64,000 nt of DNA from Photobacterium jeanii (lineage in GTDB: Bacteria; Pseudomonadota; Gammaproteobacteria; Enterobacterales; Vibrionaceae): contig NZ_LVHF01000033.1 in assembly GCF_001650345.1 (NCBI RefSeq), positions 930,001 to 994,000 on the forward strand, read 5' to 3'. Numbering within the stretch: the stretch's first letter is position 1; each line of letters opens with the position of its first letter. The notes beneath the pieces are model-generated. The model saw nothing but the letters and a program-made list of their open reading frames with translations. It did not search any database and had not been told where the DNA came from. This document shows positions 16,085 through 25,364 of the stretch, piece after piece. The translations under genes and the position numbers were made by a program.

Positions 16085-16843
16085 CTAAATGTATTTATTG
16101 ATGATTGAATCTAAATCACCCGACGCTCTCAATTTTTCTAAGCGTTGATTGATGAATGTCTGCAATGTTTTATCCATTTTTGGGTCAAAAGCTAAGTAAA
16201 TTGGATAGTCAGGTATCACCTTGCTAAACGATTGTGTTTTATAGCTTTTGGAGTCAAGTCCTTGTTTATCAAGGTTATATTTAATCCGAGAAGCCATCTC
16301 TACAAAACCTGCGTCACCCTGTAACTTTTTAATGATACGAAATGCCGCTTGGTAGTCTTTTACTCGTAACTCTTCAACTTCCCCTTTGCTGATGTAAGGC
16401 ACTAATTGGGGATAATCAAAGCCGTGCAGCAAGACGACAACTTTATCTTTCATATCATCCATATTCTTAAACTCGATAGCATTTTTATTACTGCTTAATA
16501 AAACATGCTTGACGGTATAAATAGGTTCCGCAGAAAGATTTTCGGCTTGTACGCCTCCCCATGAAGGGCTGCCATAAGTGATCCAGTTATGTTCTCCACC
16601 AGCCTCTAAAAGGGTTATCATTCGGTTAAATGGGTAAGAGTGATAATTAATGTGATATTCACTATTTTCGAAAACTTTCTTTACTATATCGGTGACAATA
16701 CCGCTGTGTTGAGTGTTATTTTCTTCGATCTGAAAAGGCGCAGCCTGCTTAGCAATAACATAATAATTGACGTCGGTGGCGAATGCATTAGTAGCGCTGA
16801 AAGCTAACATCATTGGTATTGATAAAGTGATTGTTTTATTCAT
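16085..16843 (-). CDS. Periplasmic substrate-binding protein, family 3 type
   Basis: A 252-residue protein with signal peptide (SIPMMLAFSATNAFA) and an SBP_bac_3 fold: a PFQIEENN start, ITYGSPSWGG in the middle, and a C-terminal LDSIINKYI. Such proteins bind amino acids or related solutes. No permease or ATPase is adjacent. It is divergent, with a 66-bp gap, from a membrane hybrid histidine kinase, so it may be a ligand sensor for that kinase instead of a transport component. AAGGA precedes the ATG. Ligand unknown. Confidence 0.82.
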   Translation of the reverse strand: MNKTITLSIPMMLAFSATNAFATDVNYYVIAKQAAPFQIEENNTQHSGIVTDIVKKVFENSEYHINYHSYPFNRMITLLEAGGEHNWITYGSPSWGGVQAENLSAEPIYTVKHVLLSSNKNAIEFKNMDDMKDKVVVLLHGFDYPQLVPYISKGEVEELRVKDYQAAFRIIKKLQGDAGFVEMASRIKYNLDKQGLDSKSYKTQSFSKVIPDYPIYLAFDPKMDKTLQTFINQRLEKLRASGDLDSIINKYI

Positions 16844-16909
16844 GGCAAATCCTTTGTCATCAACTTCATATAAAAGTCTATTATTACATTAGTAGAATAA
16901 TATTAAGTT

Positions 16910-19498
16910 GTGAGTTCAAGGATGAATAAAGCACATCAAGATCACGAAAAGAAACGCTATTTGGGCTTGGCAAAGCAATTATTGATTTATATTTTGCTGG
17001 TTACCACAGTGCTTACGCTGATGATGACAGGTGGAAACCTGTATCTGGATTATAAAAGTGATTTAGCAAACATTGAGAGTCGTCTTGAGCAAATCAATCA
17101 ATCATCGCTGGAAAGCTTGACCTCAAGTTTATGGGTAGAGGATCGTGAACAGCTTCAATTACAAGCTGAAGGTATTTTTCGCTTACCTGAAATTCATTAT
17201 TTAGTTATCCGCGATCCCGATGGGGTTATCTTGCAACTTGGCGAAGAGTTGCAAAAATACCAGTATGAGCAGTCATGGTCGATGGAGTTCACATCAAATA
17301 ATCGCTCATATGAACTTGCCACGCTGACGGTGCAATCAGACCTTTACCAAGTCTATCAAGGCTTGATTGATAAGTTTATTGTGTTGTTACTGTACCAAGC
17401 AGTACAAACGTTTCTGATTGCGGCTTTTATTCTTTTCATTGTTTATCGCTTGATCGTGCGTCATTTGGTGCAGATGGCGACTGTTGTTAGTGAATTTGAT
17501 GATAACCAGTTACCTAGCCAAGTCGATATTGAATCCCGTCATTTTGATGATGAGATAACACGCCTCCAAAACAGTTATAACTTTGCAGTAGACCGTATTA
17601 AGCATCATTACGAAGAGCTCGAACACGCTCGTGAGCAGGCTGTTGATGCGAATAATAAGAAAAGTGAGTTTCTCGCGAATATGAGCCATGAGATCCGCAC
17701 TCCGATGAATGGCATTATCGGGTTGTCTTCTTTGCTGCAAGGTATGCCGTTAAAAGAAGATCAAAAAGAGTACGTTGATATGCTGCATTCATCGTCGTTG
17801 TCTTTGCTGGACCTGATTAATGACATCCTCGATTTCTCTAAGATTGAATCTGGTCAAATGGAGCTAGAGCATACTCGCCTTAATCTGTTTGAGCTCAATA
17901 AAGACGTCGAAACTATTTTCCTAGTTAAAGCGGCCGAGAAAGGCCTGTTGTTCCAATGCGCAATAGATAAGCAAATCCCTCCATTACTATTAGGCGATCC
18001 AACGCAACTTCGCCAAGTGTTAGTGAACTTAGTTAGTAACGCGATTAAGTTTACCCACAAAGGGCATGTTCAGTTAAACATGCATTTTGAATCATCAACT
18101 GATGACAAAGTGAAGGTGAAGTTTGAAGTCGTTGACAGTGGCATCGGGATCGCAGCGGATAAGCACGCAACTATCTTTGAAAAATTCCAGCAGGCGGATG
18201 GCAGTACCACACGTCAGTATGGCGGTACGGGGTTAGGGTTAGCGATTTGCCAACGTGTGGTTGATTTAATGGGCAGTAAACTTGAAGTACAAAGTGAAGA
18301 GGGCAAAGGTAGCACTTTTTACTTCTCCGTGAATTTCGAACAATGCCAAGCTCAACCTAGATCAGCATCTAACGGTAAGTCGATGGAAGATATCCGTGTG
18401 TTGTTGGTCGATGATCGCATGATGAATATGCGAATTACCTCTGCTCAATTGTGTGGTTTTGGTGCTTATTCGATGTGTTGTGAAGATGCGACCTTGGCTG
18501 CGCAATTTATCGATGAATCTATCAAACAAAACACGCCGTTTGATTTGATTTTGCTTGATAAGATCATGCCTGAAATCGATGGTTTTGTGTTAGCGACGCA
18601 GTTGCGTCAGCGCTATGGTGACCAGTGTCCTGCGATGGTGATGATTACTGCTGGTCCTGATGCGAGTGATTTGAAAAAGATGAAATCATCGGGGATTAAA
18701 GCCATTCTCAGCCGCCCATACCAAGAAGCACAATTGAAGTGGCAAGTTGAGCATGCGTTAGGGCTAGTCTCTGAACAGCAGTCTCAACAAAATGTGTTGG
18801 AAGAAAATATTGACGAAACCGATGCGCTTGATGATGCGGTATTAGAGCAACACAACACCAATAACACGATTGATGGTGAGATGAGTGCGAAAGCAAGTAC
18901 CACTGTACCTATCGTCAATAAAGAGCATAACTCTGATAATCGTCACCTTCAGCAAGAGTCTATTAAAGCACAGCCAGCAAAAGTGCAGAAAACTGAAGCT
19001 GTAATGCTGGCTAAAGAAGGCAGTACAAGCGCTATTCCTGCGGGCTCACATGCAGTTAGTAACTTACCGAAGTCGAATTTTGCTGGTGGAACTACTATTG
19101 AATCAGCCGAAAGCAAAGCACCTTTTGCTCGTGTTCTTGTGGTTGAAGATACAGTGGTTAATCAGAAAGTTGCCAAAATGATGCTTGAGAAAATGGGGGT
19201 AGAAGTAACCATAGCCGCAAATGGTTTGATTGGTGTAGAGATGTTTGATCAGCAGACGTTTGATCTGATTCTAATGGATTGTCAGATGCCTGTGATGGAC
19301 GGTTTTGAAGCAACACGAAATATTCGCCAACATGAAGAGGCGGGTAAACACATCCCGATCATTGCGCTAACGGCAAATGTCGTAAAAGAAGAAAAAGAAA
19401 AATGCTTTGAAGCTGGAATGGATGATTTTCTGGCGAAACCAGTGAATCAAAAACTGTTGAAAGAGACCTTATTCAAACACTTGAACATTTCAGGTTAA
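16910..19498 (+). CDS. Membrane hybrid histidine kinase with two receiver domains
   Basis: Membrane segments at residues ~22-42 and ~156-180 enclose a ~110-residue periplasmic sensor region. A HAMP-like/coiled region leads to the H-box with His260 (ANMSHEIRTP), then the ATPase N-box (LVNLVSNAIKF) and G-boxes (DSGIGIA, GGTGLGLAIC). Receiver 1 (from ~497) has VDD and the LLDKIMP aspartate, but its usual C-terminal lysine is Arg (LSRPY). Receiver 2 (from ~735) is complete (VVED, LMDCQMP, LAKP). No Hpt domain is present, so a separate phosphotransfer protein is needed. The GTG start is used; an ATG four codons later is possible. It is divergent from a periplasmic binding protein. Confidence 0.9.
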   Translation: MSSRMNKAHQDHEKKRYLGLAKQLLIYILLVTTVLTLMMTGGNLYLDYKSDLANIESRLEQINQSSLESLTSSLWVEDREQLQLQAEGIFRLPEIHYLVIRDPDGVILQLGEELQKYQYEQSWSMEFTSNNRSYELATLTVQSDLYQVYQGLIDKFIVLLLYQAVQTFLIAAFILFIVYRLIVRHLVQMATVVSEFDDNQLPSQVDIESRHFDDEITRLQNSYNFAVDRIKHHYEELEHAREQAVDANNKKSEFLANMSHEIRTPMNGIIGLSSLLQGMPLKEDQKEYVDMLHSSSLSLLDLINDILDFSKIESGQMELEHTRLNLFELNKDVETIFLVKAAEKGLLFQCAIDKQIPPLLLGDPTQLRQVLVNLVSNAIKFTHKGHVQLNMHFESSTDDKVKVKFEVVDSGIGIAADKHATIFEKFQQADGSTTRQYGGTGLGLAICQRVVDLMGSKLEVQSEEGKGSTFYFSVNFEQCQAQPRSASNGKSMEDIRVLLVDDRMMNMRITSAQLCGFGAYSMCCEDATLAAQFIDESIKQNTPFDLILLDKIMPEIDGFVLATQLRQRYGDQCPAMVMITAGPDASDLKKMKSSGIKAILSRPYQEAQLKWQVEHALGLVSEQQSQQNVLEENIDETDALDDAVLEQHNTNNTIDGEMSAKASTTVPIVNKEHNSDNRHLQQESIKAQPAKVQKTEAVMLAKEGSTSAIPAGSHAVSNLPKSNFAGGTTIESAESKAPFARVLVVEDTVVNQKVAKMMLEKMGVEVTIAANGLIGVEMFDQQTFDLILMDCQMPVMDGFEATRNIRQHEEAGKHIPIIALTANVVKEEKEKCFEAGMDDFLAKPVNQKLLKETLFKHLNISG

Positions 19499-19538
19499 GA
19501 GACAATTACCTGCTGAGCCTATATGAGAGCCAAAATGT

Positions 19539-19574
19539 AAAGCAGCCCAGAGTTGATCTTCGGGCTGCTTTATT
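19539..19574. terminator. Terminator after the hybrid kinase
   Basis: AAGCAGCCC and GGGCTGCTT pair around a 15-base loop and run into TTATTAATT. It lies between convergent genes. Confidence 0.78.
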
Positions 19575-19620
19575 AATTCAGTGCTTAGGATTAGCGACGG
19601 GCTTTGCTTATTAGTTATGT

Positions 19621-19926
19621 TTATTGGACTGAAGCAAGGCTGCTAGCTTCTTCGTTAGAGTCATATAAATCAACTGAGATCGTCATCGTATTCTGATCTG
19701 TGTTTTCAGAAATATCACCGATCACGTAATAATCCGAGTCATTACTTTTTAGCGAATCATCGACTAGGCGCAACAAACTTGCATTGATGTTGCCAGTAAT
19801 TTCGATGGTATCCACATGAATAAAGTGTCCAAATTTGATCTCAACAGGTGAGATGAGTTCAGGTGCAGCAGAAACGAATGAAGAGGTCAGCGTTAACAGC
19901 AAAGGAATGAGGCACTTTTTGATCAT
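19621..19926 (-). CDS. Small exported protein, DUF1471-like
   Basis: A 101-residue protein with a clear signal peptide (CLIPLLLTLTSSFVSAA). The mature part (VDTIEITGNINASLLRLVDDSL, YYVIGDISENTD, ISVDLYD) is a short alpha/beta domain resembling the YdgH/BhsA/McbA (DUF1471) stress proteins of the periplasm. The match is by pattern only, and I would not assign a stress or biofilm function on this basis. Confidence 0.72.
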   Translation of the reverse strand: MIKKCLIPLLLTLTSSFVSAAPELISPVEIKFGHFIHVDTIEITGNINASLLRLVDDSLKSNDSDYYVIGDISENTDQNTMTISVDLYDSNEEASSLASVQ

Positions 19927-20088
19927 AATGGTTCTTTGTATTTCGTAAATATGAGCTGATTCTCCATAATCTATGGTTATGACTTGTCAGAGCTAAGTTA
20001 ATTTCTCGATTTTTGCACAGCCCACTTGTTAGCTCTAGCTATAGTAATACCCAAGCTTATTGTTTATGAAGATGTCATTGGAGGCACT

Positions 20089-20337
20089 ATGGGTATATTT
20101 TCTTGGATTATTTTGGGGCTAATTGCTGGTGCACTGGCAAAATGGCTGATGCCGGGTAAAGACGGTGGCGGTATTGTGATGACCATGATTCTTGGTGTCG
20201 CGGGTGCTTTCGTTGGCGGTTGGCTTGGTTCATTTATTGGTATGGGTGGGGCTGATGGCGTCAATATTGGCAGTATAGTGACAGCGACGATTGGTGCCTT
20301 TGTGATCTTGTTTGTTTATAACCGATTTATTCGCTGA
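20089..20337 (+). CDS. GlsB/YeaQ/YmgE family small membrane protein
   Basis: An 82-residue glycine-rich protein with three membrane segments (MGIFSWIILGLIAGALAKW, GGGIVMTMILGVAGAFVGGW, and the terminal IVTATIGAFVILFVYN). This is the transglycosylase-associated family PF04226; despite that name its members have no proven enzymatic role and are mostly stress-induced. GGAGG precedes the ATG at 20089, which is why I start here and not at an upstream in-frame codon. Confidence 0.9.
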   Translation: MGIFSWIILGLIAGALAKWLMPGKDGGGIVMTMILGVAGAFVGGWLGSFIGMGGADGVNIGSIVTATIGAFVILFVYNRFIR

Positions 20338-20752
20338 CAAGCCGTAACTTTAATATGCTGAATTGGTTGGATTATACTTACAAGGAATGCGGTAAACTTG
20401 CATTCTAACTGCTCTCATTTTTATTGCTAACTGTTTATTTTTAAATGAATTATTTTCCGCTTCGAAATATTTATTTGTTCAAAATAACTGCGTTTTTTAG
20501 AGCTGTGATTTTGGAATGCACTCATAAAATCAATGTTGTATTTTACATTTGATTCACAATTGTTCTGATCCAACATCTAACTCCGGTAAGATTTTTTAGA
20601 TAAAGAAAAAAGTTTGGCTAACACTATCACTGTACTCGCTACGAAGACAGTCAGACGTTGGTTAGCTAGGTTGCGCCATTGTGTTCTTAAGTTTCAGCTT
20701 CGAGCGAGTCCATATATTAATAATTTTGGATATGGCTAACACGGAGTTAGAA
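20338..20752. other. AT-rich upstream region of the chitinase gene
   Basis: A 415-base gap, very AT-rich from 20400 to 20600. A 6-bp inverted repeat, gctaac (20617-20622) with gttagc (20661-20666), could form a long-looped structure in the mRNA leader. I cannot place a promoter with confidence and see no ORF. Confidence 0.45.
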
Positions 20753-23101
20753 ATGTACAAGGGATTAAACAAAAGTAAAATTGCCTGCACGATTGCAGCG
20801 ATGCTTATGGTTGGAGCTGTAGGCTCTGTTAACGCAGCACCAACTCATGATAAAAACGTCATTGGCTACATTACACAATGGGAAGCATGGAAAGGGCCAA
20901 ACGAAGGCTTTAGCGTAAAGGGTGAAGCCACACACCTGAACGTAGATATGGATGTTTACTCTATCTTGAACTTCTCGTTCTTCGGGGTAGCGAAAGATGG
21001 TTCTCTTCACAGTGGTGACTTACGTAACAAGAGCATTTATCAACCTAATGCTGTTCAAGAACCTGGTCCACTATTGCACCCAGATGTTTACTCAAGCTGG
21101 GATTTCCACATTCTTTGGGGTGAGCTTGAGTACATTCATCAGTACCCAACCGATGAGCCTTGGAATGCTGATCAACTTAAGAAAGTCCAAGACCAAGGCT
21201 TTGTGAAACATGGTAACGGTTGGCTACATCAGCCAACAGGCATTACAGGCCAATTCCCAATTCCGCTTAAGAAAGCAGGTGGCGCACCTGGCTTGATCGA
21301 TCTTGCGCATCAGAAAGGGGTGAAAGTCATGGCATCCATCGGGGGATGGAGTATGTCGAAACACTTCCCTGAAATGGCGGCAGATCCTGTTAAAAAAGAA
21401 CGCTTCATGAAAGATATTGATAAGATCATGGCACTTGGCTTTGATGGTATCGATATTGACTGGGAATACCCAGGCACAGGTGGTATGAACTTCGAAGGTA
21501 ACCCTGAAGATTACGCCAACTTCGAGTTACTAATGGAAGACATTCGTACCCGTATTGGACCTAATAAGCTATTGACTGCAGCTTTTGCGGCGTCAACCGC
21601 GAAACTAGAAGGTTATGATTGGGCGCGCTTAGCGAAATCAATGGATTACTTCAACATGATGACTTACGACCTTAACGGTGGTTGGTCGAATGTCGCGGGT
21701 CATAACGCACCGTTATACCCATATCCTGAAGAAGAATATCCTAACCTTGACCTCGATTACCTACGTACTTGGATGGCAGCGAAAGGTATTCCATCGAAGA
21801 AAATCAACTTTGGTGCGGCATTCTACGGTCGTGGTGTCCAAACTACAGAAGCAACTGCTTATGTAGGTGCACCAACAGACAAACGTAAAGTGAACTTCAG
21901 CGTCGACGGTCCAACCATGTCATCTGTGGATTTGGATAACTGGAAACAGTTTGAGGGTCAGCCAAACTATAACTTCATTAAGAAACAACCAGGCTGGGAG
22001 CACAAGTGGGATGCTTCAGCAGAAGTACCTTATGCCGTCAAAGGTAAGTATTTCTTAAGTTACGATGATGAAGCATCTATTGCTAAGAAAGCGCAATACA
22101 TTGTCGATCATAACCTTGGCGGTGTGATTGTATGGCAAGTTCACGGTGACGTTGAGTGTGCGGGTAGTTTCGTTAGTTACGGTAGCAAACTGAAACAATG
22201 TACTGACTTACGCTCACCACTCGCCGCAGAAATTGACCGTGTATTCAGCGCAGGTGCAGTACCAAACAACGCTCCTGTATTAACTGTTCCAGCGGCACAA
22301 AATGCGAACGCGAGTCAGGTTATTAGCTTCGATGTTTCTGCAACCGATGCAGATGGCGATAAGTTAAGCTTTAGTGTTGCCAAAGGTAGCGTAGTTGATA
22401 ACGGTAATGGAACTGCAACTGTGACTTACCAAGCGCCAAATACAGCAACAGATCTTACTGATGTTGTGACTGTAACTGTGACTGATGGTCGTAAGAAAGT
22501 TAGCAAAGATGTCACTGTTAATGTGAAAGGCTCTGGTGCAATTGAAAATACAGCACCTGTATTAACAGCTCCTGCAACTGTTGACGCAACCAGTGGTCAG
22601 CCTGTGGTGATTAGCGTTTCTGCAACAGATGCTGATGGTGATGCGCTTATTTATACAGCGTCGAAAGGTGTGGTAACTGAAACCTCAAAAGGGGCTGAAA
22701 TTACTTTCACAGCGCCAACAGTTACGGCTGATACCGCTGTAAATGTGGTTGTGACTGTTTCTGATGGTAAAGCCGAAGCAAGCAAAACTGTTGTTGTTAA
22801 TGTTAAAGCAGATGGCAACAACGGTGGTACCACTTGGGATCCAAATAAAGTTTACCTAGCGGGTGACACCGTCACTTATAACGGTGTGAAATATACTGCG
22901 AAATGGTGGACTAAAGGTGAACAACCAGGAACTAGCGCGGTATGGGCTAAGTTTGATAATGGCTCATTACAAGAGTGGACAGCTGACAAAGTCTACAACG
23001 GTGGCGATAAAGCGACGCTTTCTGGCGTGACTTATGAAGCTCAATGGTGGACTAAAGGTGATAAACCGGGCGCAACATCTGGTCCTTGGAAAACACTTTA
23101 A
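20753..23101 (+). CDS. Secreted modular chitinase: GH18, two Ig-like repeats, two CBM5/12
   Basis: A 782-residue exported enzyme that hydrolyses chitin. The signal peptide ends near VNAAP (residues 28-31). The GH18 barrel covers about 35-480, with SIGGWSMS and the catalytic DGIDIDWEYPG (Glu238). Two cadherin/Ig-like repeats follow, each starting NxAPVLT-APA and containing SATDADGD. They are linked to two C-terminal CBM5/12 chitin-binding modules with the KYTAKWWTKGEQPG and TYEAQWWTKGDKPG cores. The frame is open 24 codons upstream, but GGAG sits before the ATG at 20753 and the signal peptide starts there. Chitin use is typical of Vibrionaceae. Confidence 0.95.
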   Translation: MYKGLNKSKIACTIAAMLMVGAVGSVNAAPTHDKNVIGYITQWEAWKGPNEGFSVKGEATHLNVDMDVYSILNFSFFGVAKDGSLHSGDLRNKSIYQPNAVQEPGPLLHPDVYSSWDFHILWGELEYIHQYPTDEPWNADQLKKVQDQGFVKHGNGWLHQPTGITGQFPIPLKKAGGAPGLIDLAHQKGVKVMASIGGWSMSKHFPEMAADPVKKERFMKDIDKIMALGFDGIDIDWEYPGTGGMNFEGNPEDYANFELLMEDIRTRIGPNKLLTAAFAASTAKLEGYDWARLAKSMDYFNMMTYDLNGGWSNVAGHNAPLYPYPEEEYPNLDLDYLRTWMAAKGIPSKKINFGAAFYGRGVQTTEATAYVGAPTDKRKVNFSVDGPTMSSVDLDNWKQFEGQPNYNFIKKQPGWEHKWDASAEVPYAVKGKYFLSYDDEASIAKKAQYIVDHNLGGVIVWQVHGDVECAGSFVSYGSKLKQCTDLRSPLAAEIDRVFSAGAVPNNAPVLTVPAAQNANASQVISFDVSATDADGDKLSFSVAKGSVVDNGNGTATVTYQAPNTATDLTDVVTVTVTDGRKKVSKDVTVNVKGSGAIENTAPVLTAPATVDATSGQPVVISVSATDADGDALIYTASKGVVTETSKGAEITFTAPTVTADTAVNVVVTVSDGKAEASKTVVVNVKADGNNGGTTWDPNKVYLAGDTVTYNGVKYTAKWWTKGEQPGTSAVWAKFDNGSLQEWTADKVYNGGDKATLSGVTYEAQWWTKGDKPGATSGPWKTL

Positions 23102-23161
23102 CAAGTGAAAGTTCATAATAGCTAAAGCAATTTGATTCTTTGACTTAGCTAAAGTAACTAT

Positions 23162-23200
23162 AAGCCTCATACCTAATTGAGTGGGTATGGGGCTTTTTTA
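23162..23200 (+). terminator. Terminator of the chitinase gene
   Basis: AAGCCTCATACC pairs with GGTATGGGGCTT (one mismatch-like G-U) and is followed by six T bases. Confidence 0.85.
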
Positions 23201-23203
23201 CGT

Positions 23204-23884
23204 CTAGTCAAAGAAGTAAAACAACAGTAATCGTGTTGTGCCTGCCGCTGACATAAAGTGTTCAGGCGTCGGGAGCCGTAGCCAATAGCCTTGGCTAAAG
23301 TGCTCTTGTTCATTATTGAGCGCCCCTTCAAGTACAAAGACTTCCGTTCTCTGAATGTGGTGTGCTGCGGTATCTGTATCGGGTGTCGGTTGAAGCAAAC
23401 AGTCAAAAGGCTGTGTGTTGAATGCTTGAGCTCCTTGTAGTTGGATCAAGTAACAGGCTTGGTTGCTGTGGCGGTGTAGTTCAAATAATGAATTTGGTTC
23501 ATCAGAGGTAAAAGCTTGAGTGTTTATCCTCACTGGATGGCTGTCATCTGGCGCAAATTGATTGAGTTTGACGAAAATATCGCAGCCTTCTTTACTAAAA
23601 GGGCGATGATGAGACGATGGTGGGTTTCTTAGATAAGAGCCTGCTGGGTAATGGCCTGATTCGTCTGAAAAAGTGCCCGTTAAGACGTATATCTCTTCAC
23701 CCTTTGGATGGTGATGTTCAGGAAATGCTGAATTTGCAGCATAGCGGACGATGCTAGTGGTGTGTCCAGACTCTGCGGCTTCTCTTTCAAGCGGTTTTCT
23801 TGTTACGCCCGCGGTCGGGCTTTGTTGCCATTTCATCTCAGTAGTATTGATGCATAATCGCGTAGAAAAATTCATGTTGAGCAT
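23204..23884 (-). CDS. Double-cupin protein of the ChrR type
   Basis: A 226-residue protein with two cupin domains. The first has HHHPKGEEIYVLTG with the metal-binding His/Glu set and PAGSYLRNPPSS; the second is a weaker copy (AHHIQRTEVFVLEG). The first domain resembles the C-terminal cupin of the anti-sigma factor ChrR, but the zinc-binding anti-sigma N-terminus is absent, so it should not be called an anti-sigma factor. AAGGA precedes the ATG at 23884; upstream in-frame starts lack support. It is divergent from a DUF7661 gene over an 84-bp gap. Confidence 0.82.
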   Translation of the reverse strand: MLNMNFSTRLCINTTEMKWQQSPTAGVTRKPLEREAAESGHTTSIVRYAANSAFPEHHHPKGEEIYVLTGTFSDESGHYPAGSYLRNPPSSHHRPFSKEGCDIFVKLNQFAPDDSHPVRINTQAFTSDEPNSLFELHRHSNQACYLIQLQGAQAFNTQPFDCLLQPTPDTDTAAHHIQRTEVFVLEGALNNEQEHFSQGYWLRLPTPEHFMSAAGTTRLLLFYFFD

Positions 23885-23968
23885 GAGCACGTCCTTAGGA
23901 AAAAAACACCCAACTTGGCTGTGTGATTGATAGTATAGAAGAGACAAAAATCAGCACTGGGAGGTACG

Positions 23969-24187
23969 ATGTTTATTCGACTGAATGTGTACGGCAAGGC
24001 GATGTCGGTTGAGCGAAAGCAAGGTGAGTGGCTGCTGTATTCGGAATCGCCCACTTCAATGCGAGTCAGAGTCTATGACATCGTGATCCCTTCTGATTTA
24101 CACGAATTTGAATTAGGGCAGTACTTAGCTGATATTTATCACGAACAAGCGAGCGATCAGCACCCAACAGTGGAATATCAGAAATAA
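23969..24187 (+). CDS. DUF7661-like small protein
   Basis: A 72-residue soluble protein (NVYGKAMSVERKQGEWLL, RVYDIVIPSDL, YLADIYHEQAS, HPTVEY). The pattern matches a family I recall as DUF7661, short beta-alpha proteins common in gammaproteobacteria. GGGAGG precedes the ATG closely. Function unknown. Confidence 0.78.
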   Translation: MFIRLNVYGKAMSVERKQGEWLLYSESPTSMRVRVYDIVIPSDLHEFELGQYLADIYHEQASDQHPTVEYQK

Positions 24188-24292
24188 TTTCACTGGAAAT
24201 GGAGAAGAAATCGACTGTTCATTCTTAAGGTGCTTGCCTAAAATAGAGTTCGTGGTTATTTTTAAGCACCTTATTTTTTAGGACTATTGACG

Positions 24293-24859
24293 ATGCCAAA
24301 GGCAAGTGAAATCAAAAAATTTGCAGCTATTGAACACAATGGCAAAGTGTTTCTTGTAAAAGAGATTAGTAAGCTAACTCCAAGCGGTCGTGCTGGTGCA
24401 AGCCTTTACCGTATGCGCCTATACGATGTAGCAACAGGCTTAAAAGCGGATGAGAGCTTCAAAGCGGATGAAATGATCAACCTTGCGGATTTTCGTCGCC
24501 ATAAAGCGTCATTCTCTTACATCGATGGTGAAGAATATGTGTTTATGGATGATGAAGATTACACACCATACACATTCAACAAAGCACAGATCGAAGAAGA
24601 GCTGCTATTCATCACTGAAGACATTCAAGGCCTTCAAGTTCTTACTGTAGACGGTGCTCCAGTTGCTATCGAGCTTCCAGCGACTGTTGATCTAGTGATT
24701 GTTGAAACTGATCCATCAATCAAAGGTGCATCTGCAAGTGCACGTACAAAACCAGCGGTAATGACTACAGGTCTAACGGTTCAAGTTCCTGAGTACATTG
24801 CGACTGGCGAAAAAGTGAAAATCAACACGACTGAACACAAGTTCATGAGCCGTGCATAA
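24293..24859 (+). CDS. efpL: Elongation factor P-like protein EfpL (YeiP)
   Basis: A 188-residue EF-P paralogue aligning with E. coli YeiP throughout (ASEIKKF, FSYIDGEEYVFMD, EDYTPYTF, KGASASARTKPA). It binds the ribosome between P and E sites and relieves stalling at proline and other difficult motifs. The domain I loop tip has arginine (SGRAG) where EF-P has a modified lysine, as expected of EfpL, which needs no lysylation. The ATG at 24293 is chosen over an in-frame TTG at 24287; TAGGA lies upstream. Confidence 0.93.
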   Translation: MPKASEIKKFAAIEHNGKVFLVKEISKLTPSGRAGASLYRMRLYDVATGLKADESFKADEMINLADFRRHKASFSYIDGEEYVFMDDEDYTPYTFNKAQIEEELLFITEDIQGLQVLTVDGAPVAIELPATVDLVIVETDPSIKGASASARTKPAVMTTGLTVQVPEYIATGEKVKINTTEHKFMSRA

Positions 24860-24882
24860 TTTAAGATTTTTATCTTAGTAAA

Positions 24883-24916
24883 GAAGCCAATGATTTCGGT
24901 CATTGGCTTTTTTTAT
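24883..24916 (+). terminator. Terminator of efpL
   Basis: AAGCCAATGA pairs with TCATTGGCTT around a 6-base loop and runs into seven T bases. Confidence 0.92.
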
Positions 24917-25049
24917 GTCTGCATTCAGACCATTAATGACGATTACCAACCATAGATTAAAAACGACTTAGTTAGAGATAAACGGTATTTTTTAATTGCA
25001 TCAACCTCCTTAGATAATAAGTAAAAGCCTAATAATAAGGGAGCGGGTG

Positions 25050-25283
25050 ATGTATTTATGGGTGAGTGTAAGCGTTGTGATTGCTTTGGTGATTGGTTCT
25101 ATTTTTACCACTGGGATCGTAAGTGCTGTATTGGATGTTATCGCATTTATGATTTTGGCGTATGTGGCGGTGACGAAAGTGAAACAGAACAAACAACAGG
25201 GTGAGCAGGGCGCAGAGAATAAAGTGACGCCATCGAGTTTTGGTGTGAACCCTAATAAGGATAAATTTGATATTACGCCATAG
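25050..25283 (+). CDS. Small inner-membrane protein, 77 aa, unknown
   Basis: Two hydrophobic segments (about residues 2-23 and 26-43) are followed by a basic, glutamine-rich cytoplasmic tail. GGGAG precedes the ATG. No family is recognised. A minus-strand frame of similar length over the same bases reads as noise. Confidence 0.68.
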   Translation: MYLWVSVSVVIALVIGSIFTTGIVSAVLDVIAFMILAYVAVTKVKQNKQQGEQGAENKVTPSSFGVNPNKDKFDITP

Positions 25284-25364
25284 CTCAATGATGAAAGAAA
25301 GCGCCCTGAATATCATCAGAGCACTTTACGGAAAGTAGCATTTGAAAAAGAATTGGTGGCTGGA

